Source: Halobacillus litoralis | Lineage (GTDB): Bacteria; Bacillota; Bacilli; Bacillales; Halobacillaceae | Assembly (NCBI RefSeq): GCF_009856415.1 | Contig: NZ_WMEZ01000008.1 | Coordinates: 62,001 to 126,000, forward strand | Direction: 5' to 3' | DNA: 64,000 nt | In this document: one piece after another, positions 16,511-24,926 of the stretch | How positions within the stretch are numbered: the stretch's first letter is position 1 | Layout of the letters: each line of letters begins with the position of its first letter | Notes under the pieces: model-generated | Database searches by the model: none | Told to the model about the DNA's origin: nothing | Seen by the model: only the letters and a program-made list of their open reading frames with translations | Made by a program: the position numbers and the translations under genes

Positions 16511-17116
16511 GTGGCAAACGTAAAATTAGCGATCATTTATTACAGTTCCACAGGTACAAACTACAAAATGGCGCAATGGGCGGAAGATGCAGCTAAACAA
16601 GAAGGGGCAGATGTGAAACTGGTACGTGTCCCGGAGTTAGCTCCTATGGAAGCCATTGAACAGAATCCTGCATGGAAAGAGCATTACTTAGCTACGAAAG
16701 ACGTTGTTCCAGAAGCAAAAATCGACGACCTTGATTGGGCTGACGCTGTTATTTTCAGTGTGCCTACCCGCTTTGGTAACGTTCCAGGGCAAGTGAAGCA
16801 ATTTATGGATCAGGCAGGCGGACTTTGGTTCCAAGGAAAACTTGTGAACAAGGTTGTCAGTGCAATGACATCGGCTCAAAACGTGCACGGTGGGCAAGAG
16901 GCAACGCTGTTGAACTTTTATACGACGATGTTCCACTGGGGAGCCATCATTGCAGCGCCAGGTTACACAGACGATGCCGTGTTTGCTTCCGGAGGAAACC
17001 CATACGGTACGAGTGTGAGTGTAGATGGTGAAGGAAATATGAAAGAAGAAGTAGAAGGCGGTGTACGTCATCAAGTGAAACGTACAATAGATGTGGCAAG
17101 CAAATTCATTAACTAA
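16511..17116 (+). CDS. wrbA: NAD(P)H:quinone oxidoreductase, WrbA family
   Basis: A 201-residue flavodoxin-like protein. The FMN phosphate loop is YYSSTGTNYKMA near residue 10-21; the isoalloxazine-contact segment FSVPTRFGNVPGQVKQF and SAQNVHGGQEATLLNFY are characteristic of WrbA. It reduces quinones by two electrons, limiting oxidative stress. The start is GTG 16511 behind AAGGAGAG. A sigma-B-type promoter upstream fits a general-stress role. A strong terminator follows. Confidence 0.92.
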   Translation: MANVKLAIIYYSSTGTNYKMAQWAEDAAKQEGADVKLVRVPELAPMEAIEQNPAWKEHYLATKDVVPEAKIDDLDWADAVIFSVPTRFGNVPGQVKQFMDQAGGLWFQGKLVNKVVSAMTSAQNVHGGQEATLLNFYTTMFHWGAIIAAPGYTDDAVFASGGNPYGTSVSVDGEGNMKEEVEGGVRHQVKRTIDVASKFIN

Positions 17117-17127
17117 ATAATTGAGAT

Positions 17128-17165
17128 AAGAGTATGGAACCTCCTGTGTTTCATACTCTTTTTTT
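17128..17165 (+). terminator. Terminator after wrbA
   Basis: Stem AAGAGTATGgAAC/GTTtCATACTCTT with an 7-nt loop and T7 tract. Confidence 0.88.
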
Positions 17166-17533
17166 ACAATTGGGATCTTAACTAAAATCAATCTTGAGTG
17201 ATCATGGAGCTATATTATAGGAAGTTTGGGGAATGAGGGCCCTTTTGTGAGTTTTATGGGTAAAGGCTGATGATTGCTGTTCTTTCTTCTAAATGTGACA
17301 AGGAGAGATGAGCGGATCCTATTTTATTCGAGAAAATAGAGATGTTCATAGAACTCTCTTAGGAATTTAGTAACTATTTTGTGGAAGTGAATTTTGGTAA
17401 ATCCCTCTAGCAATAGGGTTGAGAGGTTTAAAATCTTTCAATATGGGAATCATAATACTAAATATTCAGAAAACTTGTTGCGAAATTCTATTATATCCTG
17501 CATAATGAAAAAAAGCATGAAGGGGGTAGTCTC
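17166..17533. other. Gene-free stretch upstream of IDEAL-domain gene
   Basis: About 370 bases with many stops in all frames and no convincing small gene. A promoter for the next gene is plausible: TTGCGA (about 17478), 17 bp, CATAAT (about 17501). Nothing else stands out. Confidence 0.4.
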
Positions 17534-17776
17534 ATGAGAAAGCAAAAGATTGATTATGTTATCCGTCGCCACCCCGAGTACAAAGGGAAAGAGATTACGG
17601 CAAAGAGAGAGTTGTCCTTTGGAATACAGTTAGCCTCACGTCTGCTTTTAGATCAACTAAGTTATCAGTTTAATAAAGAACGTCTGGATAAGGAAATCAA
17701 CCAGGCCATTGATAACGATGATCGCGATGAATTTGAACGCTTAAGTTATCATTATCAACCCTTCACATGGGAATAA
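17534..17776 (+). CDS. Small IDEAL-domain protein
   Basis: An 80-residue protein whose C-terminal half (ERLDKEINQAIDNDDRDEFERL) fits the IDEAL domain, a short helical module found alone or at the end of several Bacillus proteins. Its N-terminal half is basic. The function is unknown; IDEAL domains are thought to mediate protein contacts. Start ATG 17534 follows AAGGGGG. A terminator follows directly. Confidence 0.75.
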   Translation: MRKQKIDYVIRRHPEYKGKEITAKRELSFGIQLASRLLLDQLSYQFNKERLDKEINQAIDNDDRDEFERLSYHYQPFTWE

Positions 17777-17779
17777 GAT

Positions 17780-17809
17780 AAAACCGTTGCTGATGCAGCG
17801 GTTTTTTTT
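17780..17809 (+). terminator. Terminator after IDEAL gene
   Basis: Hairpin with AACCG/CGGTT arms and an inner GCTG/CAGC stem, followed by eight T residues. Confidence 0.8.
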
Positions 17810-17921
17810 GTGGCGTAAACAGACATTCATGAAGCTTTTCTCATTTTTAAAAGGATTTCAAGGTGGAATAGCTCTTTTGAAATGCAGTCAAGTTCGGTGA
17901 AAAGGGCATCAGTAACCATTG

Positions 17922-18092
17922 ATGATACAGTGGCAGATGTTTGATTTACTGGTGGAGCAAACATCTGCCACTATTCAACAACTTCAAGCTGCAGTGGAAG
18001 ACTTTTCGCAAGACCAAATGGAACTCGTCAAGGTAATTTCTTCAACGAACCACAGAGTGAATGAGCTGAGTTTTAGGAAAACAGCTTCGTAA
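17922..18092 (+). CDS. Possible 56-residue protein or gene remnant
   Basis: An open frame of 56 codons lies in the 390-base gap before the VanY gene. Its translation begins MIQWQMFDLLVEQTSATIQQ and continues as a helical, coding-like sequence with heptad-type spacing and a basic end. The ribosome-binding site is poor and no homologue is recognised. It may be the remnant of a longer coiled-coil protein or a real small gene; I cannot decide. Confidence 0.3.
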   Translation: MIQWQMFDLLVEQTSATIQQLQAAVEDFSQDQMELVKVISSTNHRVNELSFRKTAS

Positions 18093-18168
18093 GAGGGGAG
18101 AAGATATACAACATCTTCCTGTGAATGTTATAGTAAGGGTAACATCATAGACTAGGAAGGTAATACAA

Positions 18169-19011
18169 TTGAAAAAAGTATGGATTCTAACCATTTTAAG
18201 TATCAGTTTGACGGCTTGTTCTTTTTCCTCATCAGGGAACGAACAACAGTCGAAAGAAGATGTTCCTGCTTCTTCCCAAAAGGAATCGGAACAAAATGCT
18301 GCTGATAAGGAAAATCAATCCTCTTCCTCTGAAGAAACCGAGGAGGCGCCTGCTGAAGAAGAAAAGGATACAGCGTCTGAGAAAACAGAAAAAGATAAAG
18401 TCTTAGAAGATGGAACGGTCGAAGTAGGAGAGCCAGAAAGTGTACAGGTGGTCGTCAACAAAACCAGGAAACTGCCGGGTGATTATGTACCTGAAGATTT
18501 GACAGTCCCGAATGTACCTTTTTACTTCACAGAAGACCATCCAAAAAAACAGATGAGAGAAGAAGCAGCACGTGCTCTAGAAGAGCTTTTTGCAGCTGCT
18601 GAACAAGATGGAATTGATTTAGTAGCCGCTTCCGGCTATCGTTCCTATGACCGTCAAAAAAGGATTTACGAAAGAAATGTAGAAGTTTATGGCAAAGAAG
18701 AAACGGATACATTCTCAGCACAACCGGGTACGAGTGAACACCAGACAGGACTTGCCATGGATGTCACTTCTGCTCAGGTTGCATTTAAACTGGAGCAATC
18801 CTTTGGTGAAACCACGGAGGGAGAATGGCTTGCGGACCATGCGCATGAATACGGGTTTATCATCCGTTATAGAGAAGGTGCCAAAGAAATTACTGGTTAC
18901 ATGTACGAACCCTGGCATTTGAGGTATGTAGGGAAAGAGATCTCTACAGATGTTCATGAACAGGCCGTAACGTTAGAGGAGTTTTTTGGTCTTTACCCGT
19001 CGGATGAATGA
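18169..19011 (+). CDS. D-alanyl-D-alanine carboxypeptidase lipoprotein (VanY / M15B)
   Basis: A 280-residue lipoprotein. The signal peptide ends in lipobox LTAC with C17. An acidic, Ser/Glu-rich linker (residues about 20-80) leads to a VanY domain: ASGYRSYDRQ, then the zinc motif SEHQTGLAMDV (HxxxxxxD), the catalytic YEPWHLRYVG (ExxH). It trims D-Ala from peptidoglycan stem peptides outside the membrane. The start is TTG 18169 behind GGAAGG. The long acidic linker fits a halophilic surface protein. Confidence 0.92.
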   Translation: MKKVWILTILSISLTACSFSSSGNEQQSKEDVPASSQKESEQNAADKENQSSSSEETEEAPAEEEKDTASEKTEKDKVLEDGTVEVGEPESVQVVVNKTRKLPGDYVPEDLTVPNVPFYFTEDHPKKQMREEAARALEELFAAAEQDGIDLVAASGYRSYDRQKRIYERNVEVYGKEETDTFSAQPGTSEHQTGLAMDVTSAQVAFKLEQSFGETTEGEWLADHAHEYGFIIRYREGAKEITGYMYEPWHLRYVGKEISTDVHEQAVTLEEFFGLYPSDE

Positions 19012-19014
19012 AAG

Positions 19015-19051
19015 AAAGCCATTTCTCCATCAAGAGAGAAATGGCTTTTTT
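19015..19051. terminator. Bidirectional terminator, VanY / SDR-like genes
   Basis: 13-bp stem AAAGCCATTTCTC/GAGAAATGGCTTT with flanking A and T runs between convergent genes. Confidence 0.88.
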
Positions 19052-19670
19052 AATAACAGATTCCAACACGGTGATTTAAAAAAGCTTGATTTTGTAATTC
19101 CTCATAAGTGAATAATGCCGTATCTGCCACGGTAATCTTATTGCCGTCTTCCGGAAGCAAATCGCGCTCAAATCGGATGTTGCCGTATCTTTCACCATCA
19201 GGCAAGTAAGTCGGACAAATGATCGTCCAGTCCAGGTTACTTTCCTGTAACCATTCATATACTTTCACATGTTCTTCCGCTGCAAATGTCTTCTTTCGTT
19301 TCGATTCCTTTGTCTGATAGCGGTATTTTCCTTCTTCAAACCTGCTATTGAGAATGCCTGCCGTTCCAATGGTGACGATTCGCTTGATCCCTTCTTCTTT
19401 CATCGCTTTTATGATCAAAGGTACACTCTTTGATAGAGTGTCCGTCTTATCTGTGTTCAAGGCACTTATGACTGCATCACAGTTGGCGATCGTCTTTTTG
19501 ACGTCCTCTTCATTTTTCGCATCACCAATAATGAAATCCGCTCCAGAGATAACTTCCATTGCCCGCTTTTCATCACGTACGAGCGCTTTTACTTCCATCC
19601 CATCATCCAGAGCTAATCGTACAATTTCAGATCCTACTCTTCCTGTTCCACCGAATAAAGCCAGTTTCAT
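19050..19670 (-). CDS. NAD(P)-binding oxidoreductase, NmrA/YwnB type
   Basis: A 206-residue Rossmann-fold protein. The dinucleotide motif LFGGTGRVGSEIV (GxxGxxG) is at residues 5-17, and ADFIIGDAKNEEDV follows. A WTIICPTYLPDGE stretch is common in the NmrA-like subfamily. It lacks a classic YxxxK pair, so it may sense NAD(P)H rather than catalyse. The substrate is unknown. Start ATG 19670 follows GAGGTG. Confidence 0.85.
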   Translation of the reverse strand: MKLALFGGTGRVGSEIVRLALDDGMEVKALVRDEKRAMEVISGADFIIGDAKNEEDVKKTIANCDAVISALNTDKTDTLSKSVPLIIKAMKEEGIKRIVTIGTAGILNSRFEEGKYRYQTKESKRKKTFAAEEHVKVYEWLQESNLDWTIICPTYLPDGERYGNIRFERDLLPEDGNKITVADTALFTYEELQNQAFLNHRVGICY

Positions 19671-19772
19671 TAAATCACCTCAAAGATTTGTAAAGTTTAA
19701 TCATGACTACGTAATAATGTAAAAATTCCTTGCTATGCTTGTCTCAAAAGAATGTAGATGGGGGATATGACC

Positions 19773-21068
19773 ATGAAGAAGAAGCCCGTTTGGAGCTGGA
19801 TGCTCTATGATTTTGCCAATTCAGCTTTTGCTACGACCATCATGGCTGCTGTTTTACCTGTATTCTATTATGATGTAGCAGCTAAAGGTGTTCAAGAATC
19901 TTTAGCTGCAAGCTATTGGGGATATTCCCAATCCATTGCCGTTTTAATCGTTGCGATCCTTGCTCCCATTCTTGGAGCAATCAGTGATTATTCGGCAGCG
20001 AAGAAAAGGTTTTTAATGTTCTTTGCGTATATGGGCATGATTGCTAGCGTTTTGCTTGCCTTTGTTGGAGAAGGGGATTATATCTTTGCCTCTATATTAT
20101 TGATCGTAGGGACCATTGGGTTTTCAGGGGCTAATGTATTTTATGATGCTTTTTTACCGGAAATAGCTAATGAGAAAGATATCGACCGCATTTCCGCAGC
20201 TGGTTTCACATTAGGGTATGTCGGTGGCGGGGTTCTCTTGGCCATCAACTTGCTGATGATTATGAAGTATGAATGGTTCGGGCTGCCTAGTACCTTGATA
20301 GGTACGAAGCTTGCTTTCTTATCTGTAGGTATTTGGTGGTTTGTTTTTTCCATCCCTCTTATGAAAAACGTTGTAGAGGAAAAGAAGATGCAGCAAAAAC
20401 GGGAGAGCTCTTATGTAGCCATCGGTTTTCAACGCCTTGGTCGGACATGGAAGGAATTGAGACAATTTAAGCAGCTCCTCATCTTCTTATTGGCATTTTG
20501 GCTCTATAATGATGGAATTTCGACAATTATCAAAATGGCTACGATTTATGGAAGGGATATTGGGATTGATAGCACATCCCTGATTACGGCGTTACTCATC
20601 ACTCAATTCGTTGGGATTCCATGTACATTCTTCTTTGGTTGGCTGGCAGGAAAAATAACTCCCAAACGTGCGCTCATGCTATCATTATCGATCTATTTGG
20701 TCATCGTAGCACTTGGGTATTTTATGACCTCGGCTCTTCATTTTTACATCCTGGCTGTGTGTGTAGGTTTCGTGCAAGGTGGAGCTCAGGCTTTAAGTCG
20801 TTCCATTTTTGGGCGAATGGTTCCAGGAGATCGTCATGCGGAGTTCTTTGGTTTTTACGGCATCTCTTCAAAATTCGCTGCCATTTTTGGACCGTTTGTC
20901 TTTGCACTTGTCGGACAATTGACAGGGTCCAGCCGTTTTGGCATTCTGTCTCTCGTGTTCTTCTTTATCGTCGGCATGATCCTTTTATACGTGCTTGATG
21001 TAGATAAAGGGGTGGAGCAGGCGCAGGCCTACACCCGCTCTGATGAAGAACCCATCATTCGTTCGTAG
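19773..21068 (+). CDS. MFS transporter, UMF1/Atg22-like
   Basis: A 431-residue membrane protein with about twelve hydrophobic segments. The N-terminus WSWMLYDFANSAFATTIM is the hallmark of the UMF1 (vacuolar effluxer Atg22-like) branch of the major facilitator superfamily; GRMVPGDRHAEFFGFYGISSKF is another family motif. It probably exports small molecules such as amino acids; substrate unknown. I chose ATG 19773 because GGGGGA lies eight bases upstream; ATGs at 19758 and 19767 overlap that site. Confidence 0.85.
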   Translation: MKKKPVWSWMLYDFANSAFATTIMAAVLPVFYYDVAAKGVQESLAASYWGYSQSIAVLIVAILAPILGAISDYSAAKKRFLMFFAYMGMIASVLLAFVGEGDYIFASILLIVGTIGFSGANVFYDAFLPEIANEKDIDRISAAGFTLGYVGGGVLLAINLLMIMKYEWFGLPSTLIGTKLAFLSVGIWWFVFSIPLMKNVVEEKKMQQKRESSYVAIGFQRLGRTWKELRQFKQLLIFLLAFWLYNDGISTIIKMATIYGRDIGIDSTSLITALLITQFVGIPCTFFFGWLAGKITPKRALMLSLSIYLVIVALGYFMTSALHFYILAVCVGFVQGGAQALSRSIFGRMVPGDRHAEFFGFYGISSKFAAIFGPFVFALVGQLTGSSRFGILSLVFFFIVGMILLYVLDVDKGVEQAQAYTRSDEEPIIRS

Positions 21069-21069
21069 T

Positions 21070-21984
21070 TTACACAATTGGTTGACTGTACTGGTTGATC
21101 AGCATTTTATCAAGGGGTTCCCCCGTATCATACGAAATGTTTCCGACGATTTCTTCAATGTGAGCCAATGTGTCTGGGGAACCTGTTTTCCAATACTCGA
21201 AGATATACTGAAATAGAAGGGTACCTTCCTTTTTAGCCTGTTCATATAAATCCAAAAATGATTCGGTGCGCTTTTCATTCGTTGCCGGATGATACCATTC
21301 CATATGGCTCTCATTCATAAAATCTCTTTTTTCTCGAATGGGCTGATGGGAGAATGAAGATACGAGCGAACCGAACCATTGATTCTTCCATTTCCACGGG
21401 TCATATAACACCCTTTGAGCCGCTTGTATATGGAAAAAGGATTCTTGAACCACTTTCTTTTTATGTTTCGTCGTTATTTCAGGGTGATGATCGGAAAGGA
21501 GTAAATGCATAAAGGAAGAAATCGGACGGATTTGCTTTCCGATTTTAATTTCCTTATGGACCGGGTTTTTCCATGTTTCTAAATTCCTCTCACGATCGAG
21601 CATGACTGTATCTAAGAGTACTTCTAGTTCCTGGTGTTTATTCTCTTCATAACCTGCGTGGTAATGAACGTAAGGATGAGTATGACGGTCAAGGATATGA
21701 TGACTCACAAAACCAAGGATAAAGGCTTGAAGGGAGTTTTTCTCTGACTTTCCTCGTTTAATCATATCCATCAAAAAAGGGCCGCATTTTTCCGTATGCA
21801 ACAACATCCCGATTTCTGCTACCTCTTTGTCAGGTAGAAAAGGCAGGAAATTATGATAAAAGAACGGGTCAGGACCCTGGGCTCCCATATGTAAAGAGGC
21901 CGAGGAAGTTTCTAAAACGTCTTTCCTATCAAGCTCCTCGCACAATTGATCCACAAACAGTATATGTGTCCATATATTAGGCAT
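21070..21984 (-). CDS. Zinc-dependent phospholipase C-like protein
   Basis: A 304-residue soluble protein starting MPNIWTHILFVDQLCEEL. Histidine and aspartate motifs GAQGPDPFFYH, VSHHILDRHTHPYVHYHAG and HQELE correspond to the metal-binding core of the zinc-dependent phospholipase C fold. There is no signal peptide, so it should be intracellular and its substrate is unclear. The reading frame stays open 303 nt further upstream, but that part lies inside repeat copy 2 and encodes only repeat-derived sequence. ATG 21984 follows GGAG seven bases upstream. Confidence 0.8.
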   Translation of the reverse strand: MPNIWTHILFVDQLCEELDRKDVLETSSASLHMGAQGPDPFFYHNFLPFLPDKEVAEIGMLLHTEKCGPFLMDMIKRGKSEKNSLQAFILGFVSHHILDRHTHPYVHYHAGYEENKHQELEVLLDTVMLDRERNLETWKNPVHKEIKIGKQIRPISSFMHLLLSDHHPEITTKHKKKVVQESFFHIQAAQRVLYDPWKWKNQWFGSLVSSFSHQPIREKRDFMNESHMEWYHPATNEKRTESFLDLYEQAKKEGTLLFQYIFEYWKTGSPDTLAHIEEIVGNISYDTGEPLDKMLINQYSQPIV

Positions 21985-22020
21985 CATCATTCTCCATTCT
22001 TTATAAAATTCCCTTCCACT

Positions 22021-22546
22021 AAATGGCAGGTTTGTGGAAGACTCAGTTTCGAGACTTTTATTGAGTGGATGGGGGCTACGTGGAATAGCTCGCTTTCCGC
22101 GGGAGCGCGGTGAGCCTCCTCGGACTGCGTCCTGTGGGGTCTCACCAAGCACTTTTTTCCCGCAGGAGTCTCGCCATCCCCCTCCGCCCCTTGCCATGTG
22201 AGTGTCTCGAAACCACTTCTCAGTAACTCTGCTTGTATGCTCAAATGATTGGGGTAATATATACGATTCATTGGTAATTTCGAGCATGAAAGCTTGATAT
22301 AGAGCGCTTTATGCTTCTAACAGTGGGATAGTGGATGACAATCCAACTTGGAAAAGGGGTTCGTTTCTCACATTCATCGAATGGGGTGGTTGGGAAGCTG
22401 CGAGGCTCCCGTGGGAGAAGGAGATAGGCGAAATCCCGCAGGACGTAGTCCGAGGAAGCTCGACGCTCCCCAGCCAACCCTAACGCTCAACCAGGCAACG
22501 AACCCCGGAAACATCTCGAAACTGAGTGTTCCACAATCGGGAGCTT
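22021..22546. repeat. TIR repeat element, copy 2 (about 525 bp)
   Basis: Terminal inverted repeats GTGGAAGACTCAGTTTCGAG (from 22034) and its inverse at 22514-22534 (one mismatch). Relative to copy 3 the whole element is inverted: the TGGCAGG end is on the left, next to module B (about 22062-22196, reverse complement), then module A (about 22380-22490, reverse complement), then GGGAGCTT. An internal inverted copy of the end motif (TCTCGAAACCACTTCT, near 22203) lies between the modules. The element ends 37 bp before the phospholipase C-like start codon and probably carries its upstream region. Confidence 0.85.
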
Positions 22547-22564
22547 TCATGGAAGTGTGAGTTC

Positions 22565-22657
22565 AAAAAAAAGAGCCTTTCTGCAAAGGCTCTTTTCACC
22601 ACTTTTTACCCACTTGAGAGATCAAGCAAGGAAGGACGATATGTACCTTTGCTTGAT
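22565..22657 (-). ncRNA. Predicted small RNA, two hairpins, about 93 nt
   Basis: On the minus strand a strong promoter is followed within about 7-10 nt by hairpin 1 (ATCAAGCAAAGG / CCTTGCTTGAT, 11 bp with one bulge, 14-nt loop containing CGTCCTT), a single-stranded linker, and hairpin 2, an intrinsic terminator (AAGAGCCTTT / AAAGGCTCTT) with eight T residues ending at 22565. No start codon with a ribosome-binding site lies inside. The CGUCCUU loop is complementary to Shine-Dalgarno-like AAGGACG, as in many Gram-positive trans-acting RNAs. I do not recognise the family. Confidence 0.65.
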
Positions 22658-22663
22658 GAATTC

Positions 22664-22692
22664 ATTATACATAAATATCTGAAAAATGTAAA
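22664..22692 (-). promoter_or_regulatory. Sigma-A promoter of the small RNA
   Basis: TTTACA (rc of 22687-22692), exactly 17 bp, TATAAT (rc of 22664-22669). It points away from fumC and into the two-hairpin RNA. Confidence 0.75.
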
Positions 22693-22809
22693 TAATCAGA
22701 CTTATAAAATGAAGAAAATTGTCAAAAAGAACGGGCTTCTGGTGATTGTTCAAAAGATTCTTGATACAATGAAGGGGCATGCAATGATTTGAACAAAGGG
22801 AGGATATTC

Positions 22810-24201
22810 ATGGATTATCGCATTGAAAAAGATACCATAGGAGAAATCAAAGTACCGAGCGAAAAGTTTTGGGGAGCTCAAACACAGAGAAGCAAACAAA
22901 ACTTCCCAATCGGCGATGAGAAAATGCCGGAAGAAGTTGTCGAGGGCTTTGCAATCCTTAAAAAAAGCGCGGCCAAAGCAAATGCAGCACTTGGGTTGCT
23001 TGAAGAGGAAAAAGCAGACGCTATTGCTTATGCGGCGGATCTCATTATTGCTGGAGAATTGGACGAGCATTTCCCTCTTGTCGTCTGGCAGACGGGGAGC
23101 GGGACGCAATCCAATATGAATGTGAATGAAGTCATCGCATACGTGGGTTCACAATGGTTGGAGGATAAAGGTAGTGAAACGCGTCTCCACCCGAATGATG
23201 ATGTAAATAAATCTCAAAGTTCGAATGATACTTATCCGACAGCGATGCATATTGCGTCTGTCAGAAAGGTCGAGGATGTCGTTCTTCCAGCCTTGATCCA
23301 ATTCAAACATACATTACAAGAAAAAATGGAAGCGTTTAACGATATCGTTAAGATTGGACGCACTCACTTACAGGATGCCACTCCATTAACACTCGGTCAG
23401 GAAATCAGTGGTTGGCACCGCATGCTTGAAAAAACAGAAAAAATGCTTATAGAAAGCACAGAATATGTAAAAGAGCTTGCGATCGGTGGAACAGCTGTAG
23501 GTACGGGATTGAATGCTCATGAAGATTTTTCTGAACAGGTTGTGTCTCAAATTAATGAGGCCACAGGAAAAGGCTTTATTTCCGCACCGAATAAATTCCA
23601 TGCACTCACCTCCCATGACGAACTCGTCCACACACATGGCGCATTGAAAGCATTAGCTGCAGATCTCATGAAAATTGCCAATGATGTAAGATGGCTTGCG
23701 AGTGGACCTCGTTGTGGAATTGGTGAAATAACAATTCCTGCCAATGAACCAGGAAGTTCCATCATGCCTGGTAAAGTGAACCCAACCCAAAGTGAAGCCG
23801 TTACGATGGTTGTGGCACAGGTCATGGGGAATGACGCGACCATCGGTTTTGCTGCGAGTCAGGGGAACTTTGAGTTGAACGTATTCAAACCGGTAATCGC
23901 TTATAACTTCTTACAGTCTGCACAACTTCTTGCGGACAGCATCGTTTCTTTCGATGAACGTTGTGTAAGCGGACTGGAACCGAATCATGAACAAATAGAA
24001 AAATACCTGCGTGATTCCTTAATGCTGGTGACTGCTCTTAATCCTCATATTGGATATGAGAATGCAGCGAAAATTGCAAAAACAGCTTTTGAAAAAGATC
24101 AGACACTAAAAGAAACAGCAGTTGAGCTAGATATTCTTACCGAAGATCAATTCGAAGAATACGTTGACCCTAAAGCGATGACGAAGCCAAACGCGAAGTG
24201 A
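22810..24201 (+). CDS. fumC: Fumarate hydratase class II
   Basis: A 463-residue enzyme of normal class II length. It has the substrate-site NDTYPT and [10 protein letters not shown] motifs and the signature [11 protein letters not shown] (about residues 316-326) with the catalytic serine. It interconverts fumarate and malate in the TCA cycle as a cytoplasmic homotetramer. I chose ATG 22810 with GGGAGG six bases upstream; a TTG at 22789 would add seven residues and overlaps that site. In B. subtilis the gene is citG. Confidence 0.95.
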   Translation: MDYRIEKDTIGEIKVPSEKFWGAQTQRSKQNFPIGDEKMPEEVVEGFAILKKSAAKANAALGLLEEEKADAIAYAADLIIAGELDEHFPLVVWQTGSGTQSNMNVNEVIAYVGSQWLEDKGSETRLHPNDDVNKSQSSNDTYPTAMHIASVRKVEDVVLPALIQFKHTLQEKMEAFNDIVKIGRTHLQDATPLTLGQEISGWHRMLEKTEKMLIESTEYVKELAIGGTAVGTGLNAHEDFSEQVVSQINEATGKGFISAPNKFHALTSHDELVHTHGALKALAADLMKIANDVRWLASGPRCGIGEITIPANEPGSSIMPGKVNPTQSEAVTMVVAQVMGNDATIGFAASQGNFELNVFKPVIAYNFLQSAQLLADSIVSFDERCVSGLEPNHEQIEKYLRDSLMLVTALNPHIGYENAAKIAKTAFEKDQTLKETAVELDILTEDQFEEYVDPKAMTKPNAK

Positions 24202-24269
24202 ATTTTTATGTTGTTAGCCATGTTTATTAGCCTAATATAATTTCTCCAGTAATTACCACCTGTTTTTTT

Positions 24270-24300
24270 GACATAAAAACAACCAGACCGACCCATACTA
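24270..24300 (+). promoter_or_regulatory. Sigma-G-type forespore promoter of the SASP gene
   Basis: A -35-like ACATA at 24271-24275, 18-bp spacer, and a -10 CATACTA at 24294-24300. This fits the B. subtilis sigma-G pattern and sits 29 bp upstream of the SASP start codon. Confidence 0.65.
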
Positions 24301-24328
24301 CGATTACACAAGACAGGAGGTGAGACAC

Positions 24329-24535
24329 ATGGCTAACAACAACAGTTCAAACGAGTTGGTTGTACCTGGTGTACAACAAGCTCTAGACCAAATGAAATAT
24401 GAAATCGCACAAGAATTTGGCGTACAACTTGGTGCTGACTCTACATCCCGTGCTAACGGTTCTGTAGGTGGTGAGATCACTAAGCGTCTTGTCCAAATGG
24501 CTGAGCAGCAGTTCGGCGGACAACAATACAAATAA
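24329..24535 (+). CDS. Small acid-soluble spore protein, alpha/beta type
   Basis: A 68-residue protein. The germination-protease cleavage motif YEIAQEFG (residues 24-31) and the signature [18 protein letters not shown] are both complete. It coats and protects spore DNA and later serves as an amino acid source. Start ATG 24329 follows AGGAGGTG. Its sigma-G-type promoter and terminator show a single-gene unit. It shows that the organism forms spores. Confidence 0.96.
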   Translation: MANNNSSNELVVPGVQQALDQMKYEIAQEFGVQLGADSTSRANGSVGGEITKRLVQMAEQQFGGQQYK

Positions 24536-24547
24536 ATATTTGTGACG

Positions 24548-24582
24548 AAGGAGGAAGGGTGCGCCCTTCCTCCTTATTTTTT
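24548..24582 (+). terminator. Terminator after SASP gene
   Basis: Perfect 12-bp stem AAGGAGGAAGGG/CCCTTCCTCCTT with loop TGCG and T tract. Confidence 0.92.
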
Positions 24583-24654
24583 GGATGTCTTGAAGCATTC
24601 ATACGTTGCACGAAGATTGAATTCTTTAGATCGTTTTGAAAGAAGTGGCGAGTA

Positions 24655-24891
24655 ATGCAAGAATGTGGTGTATGCAATGGATGGGCAGCTTCTGAAAGGC
24701 CCTGCCCGAAATGCGAAGGAACGATGCGAGATCAAGGGCGTGTCACGGATTTCTTGGATGATTATAGTCCTTATCTTGATCAGAAATATACAGACCTTGT
24801 GGATGGTGACTTGAATTCATCCATCACGGAAGAATGTGTCCATTTATTTGTTTGCGAAGATTGTGGTTTGAATGATATTCAAGCCACATAA
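24655..24891 (+). CDS. Small cysteine-rich protein, putative zinc-binding
   Basis: A 78-residue acidic protein with an N-terminal CxxC pair (CGVC, CPKC) and a C-terminal pair (CEDC) plus another cysteine (EECVH), consistent with one or two zinc knuckles. No known family is recognised. The ribosome-binding site before ATG 24655 is weak (GAAAGAAGTGG). It shares a bidirectional terminator with msmX. Confidence 0.6.
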   Translation: MQECGVCNGWAASERPCPKCEGTMRDQGRVTDFLDDYSPYLDQKYTDLVDGDLNSSITEECVHLFVCEDCGLNDIQAT

Positions 24892-24892
24892 A

Positions 24893-24921
24893 AAAACGCA
24901 GCCAACAAGGCTGCGTTTTTA
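24893..24921. terminator. Bidirectional terminator, small Cys protein / msmX
   Basis: Stem AAACGCAGCC/GGCTGCGTTT with A and T tracts on both sides between convergent genes. Confidence 0.9.
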
Positions 24922-24926
24922 TTTTT

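Noticed and set aside
21985-22287. N-terminal extension of the phospholipase C-like gene
   Set aside because: The extra residues come from repeat copy 2; a good ribosome-binding site supports ATG 21984.
22565-22594. Terminator for a plus-strand transcript
   Set aside because: The T tract is on the minus strand and a good minus-strand promoter points into it, so it fits the small RNA better.
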